From: Planctomycetaceae bacterium
GTDB taxonomy: Bacteria; Planctomycetota; Planctomycetia; Pirellulales; Pirellulaceae
Assembly: GCA_007129635.1 (NCBI GenBank)
Contig: SKVE01000592.1
Span: 1 to 6,235, forward strand
Direction: 5' to 3'
DNA: 6,235 nucleotides
Shown here: positions 5,461 to 6,235 of the stretch, one piece after another
How positions within the stretch are numbered: position 1 is the first letter of the stretch
Layout: each line of letters starts with the position of its first letter
Notes under the pieces: generated by a model
Databases searched by the model: none
What the model saw: only the letters and a program-made list of their open reading frames with translations
Told to the model about the DNA's origin: nothing
Translations under genes and position numbers: made by a program

Positions 5461-6235
5461 ATGTTTTCCGATACGGCCTGTACAGACGCAACGGACATGC
5501 TTCGCATGGCGATCGCGGTGCGCGGCACGGTTCAGGGAGTTGGGTTTCGGCCGTTTGTCTATCGCGTGGCTCGATCGGAAGGTCTGGCTGGTTGGGTTTT
5601 GAACGATCGTGACGCGGTACGGATCGAGATCCAGGGTTCGCGTCACGCCATCGGTCGCTTTCTGGACCATTTACATCATCACGCGCCGCCACCCATCCAG
5701 ATCTCGCAAATCGAAACCACCGCGATCGCCTGCCAAGATCCAACGTCTTGTCCGACGGGATTCGTCATCCGGACCAGCGATGCGGTCGCGGCGCCGGGTC
5801 CGACGATCCCGGCAGACTTGGCCACGTGCCCCGAATGTTTGGCGGAGATCCTGGCGCCCGATCAACGTCGGTATCGGTATCCGTTCACCAATTGCACGCA
5901 CTGCGGACCGCGCTGGTCGATCATCGAGCGGTTGCCGTACGACAGGCTTCACACCTCGATGCGGACGTTCGAGATGTGTGCCGACTGCCGGGCTGAGTAT
6001 GACGATCCGGCAGACCGCCGGTTTCATGCCCAGCCGATTGCTTGCCCGCAATGCGGCCCGCGGCTGAAGCTATTGACGGGCGAAGGCGAGGTGATGGCGA
6101 CGGGCGACCAGGCGCTGCGGGAAGCGGTGGCCGAACTGCAGGCGGGGCGGATCTTGGCCTTGAAGGGCTTGGGCGGTTTTCAGTTGTTGGCGGATGCGAC
6201 GAGCTGCGATGTCGTCATTCGCTTGCGCCAGCGCA
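5461..6235 (+). CDS. hypF: HypF, carbamoyltransferase for [NiFe]-hydrogenase maturation (3' end missing)
   Basis: HypF uses carbamoyl phosphate and ATP to carbamoylate the C-terminal cysteine of HypE, the first step in making the cyanide ligands of the [NiFe] centre; it is cytoplasmic. The window covers about 258 residues of a family usually 750-800 long. The acylphosphatase-like domain has RGTVQGVGFRPF with Arg30, and Asn48 in GWVLND, at the spacing of the acylphosphatase catalytic pair. Two zinc fingers of the CxxC-x18-CxxC type follow: Cys123/126/145/148 and Cys173/176/195/198, with NCTHCGPR and DPADRRFHAQP. The frame then enters the YrdC/Sua5-like domain (ALREAVAELQAGRILALKGLGGFQLLADA) and leaves the window without a stop. 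The start is uncertain: ATG 5461 has a GGA six bases upstream; in-frame ATGs at 5497 and 5506 are alternatives, and 5497 gives an equally natural N-terminus. No convincing promoter was found upstream. No other hyp gene is visible; they may lie downstream. Confidence 0.93.
   Translation, partial: MFSDTACTDATDMLRMAIAVRGTVQGVGFRPFVYRVARSEGLAGWVLNDRDAVRIEIQGSRHAIGRFLDHLHHHAPPPIQISQIETTAIACQDPTSCPTGFVIRTSDAVAAPGPTIPADLATCPECLAEILAPDQRRYRYPFTNCTHCGPRWSIIERLPYDRLHTSMRTFEMCADCRAEYDDPADRRFHAQPIACPQCGPRLKLLTGEGEVMATGDQALREAVAELQAGRILALKGLGGFQLLADATSCDVVIRLRQR

Noticed and set aside
5099..5528. Minus-strand frames with 10-residue peptide repeats (RHTPCGVRSL and TLRVVSAVYV types)
   Set aside because: Because the DNA unit is 30 bp, several frames stay open and give artificial 10-residue repeats. 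They lack ribosome sites and overlap msrBA or hypF.

Overview
The window looks like chromosomal DNA from a planctomycete, probably of the Pirellulales/Rhodopirellula type. This is inferred from three signs: a secreted protease that begins with the LEPR-XLL N-terminal motif, a CRTAC1/ASPIC-UnbV FG-GAP protein, and an intergenic array of CACACGGAGTGTG palindromes of a kind I recall from such genomes. Base composition is moderately GC-rich. No rRNA, tRNA, transposase, prophage gene or CRISPR array was found.

Layout. Positions 1-830 (+) hold the 3' end of an FG-GAP/VCBS protein with a C-terminal ASPIC/UnbV domain. It converges, with only 19 bp between stop codons, on a subtilisin-like protease of 860 residues at 850-3432 (-). 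The protease has an LEPR-XLL N-terminus, an I9-type propeptide, an S8 catalytic domain, two repeated Ig-like modules, a third beta-rich module and an acidic Ala/Pro/Asp-rich tail. A 486-bp divergent intergenic region (3433-3918) follows. It holds candidate promoters for both flanking genes and a cluster of short GGTCGC/GCGACC inverted repeats. Next is an exported methionine sulfoxide reductase fusion in the order MsrB-MsrA (3919-5118, +). The 342-bp gap after it is half filled by a 30-bp-periodic palindromic array bounded by 23-bp inverted repeats (5184-5362). The right end is the first third of hypF (5461 to the window edge, +), the carbamoyltransferase of [NiFe]-hydrogenase maturation.

How the genes relate. 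They do not form an obvious pathway. Three of the four products are predicted to act outside the cytoplasm or at the cell surface (adhesin/propeller-like protein, protease, exported methionine repair enzyme), while HypF is cytoplasmic. The protease and msrBA are divergent and could share regulatory DNA. The repeat array separates msrBA from hypF, so read-through between them is not the obvious arrangement. No clearly new multi-gene system is visible. The most unusual sequences are the bounded palindromic array and the GGTCGC cluster between the divergent genes.
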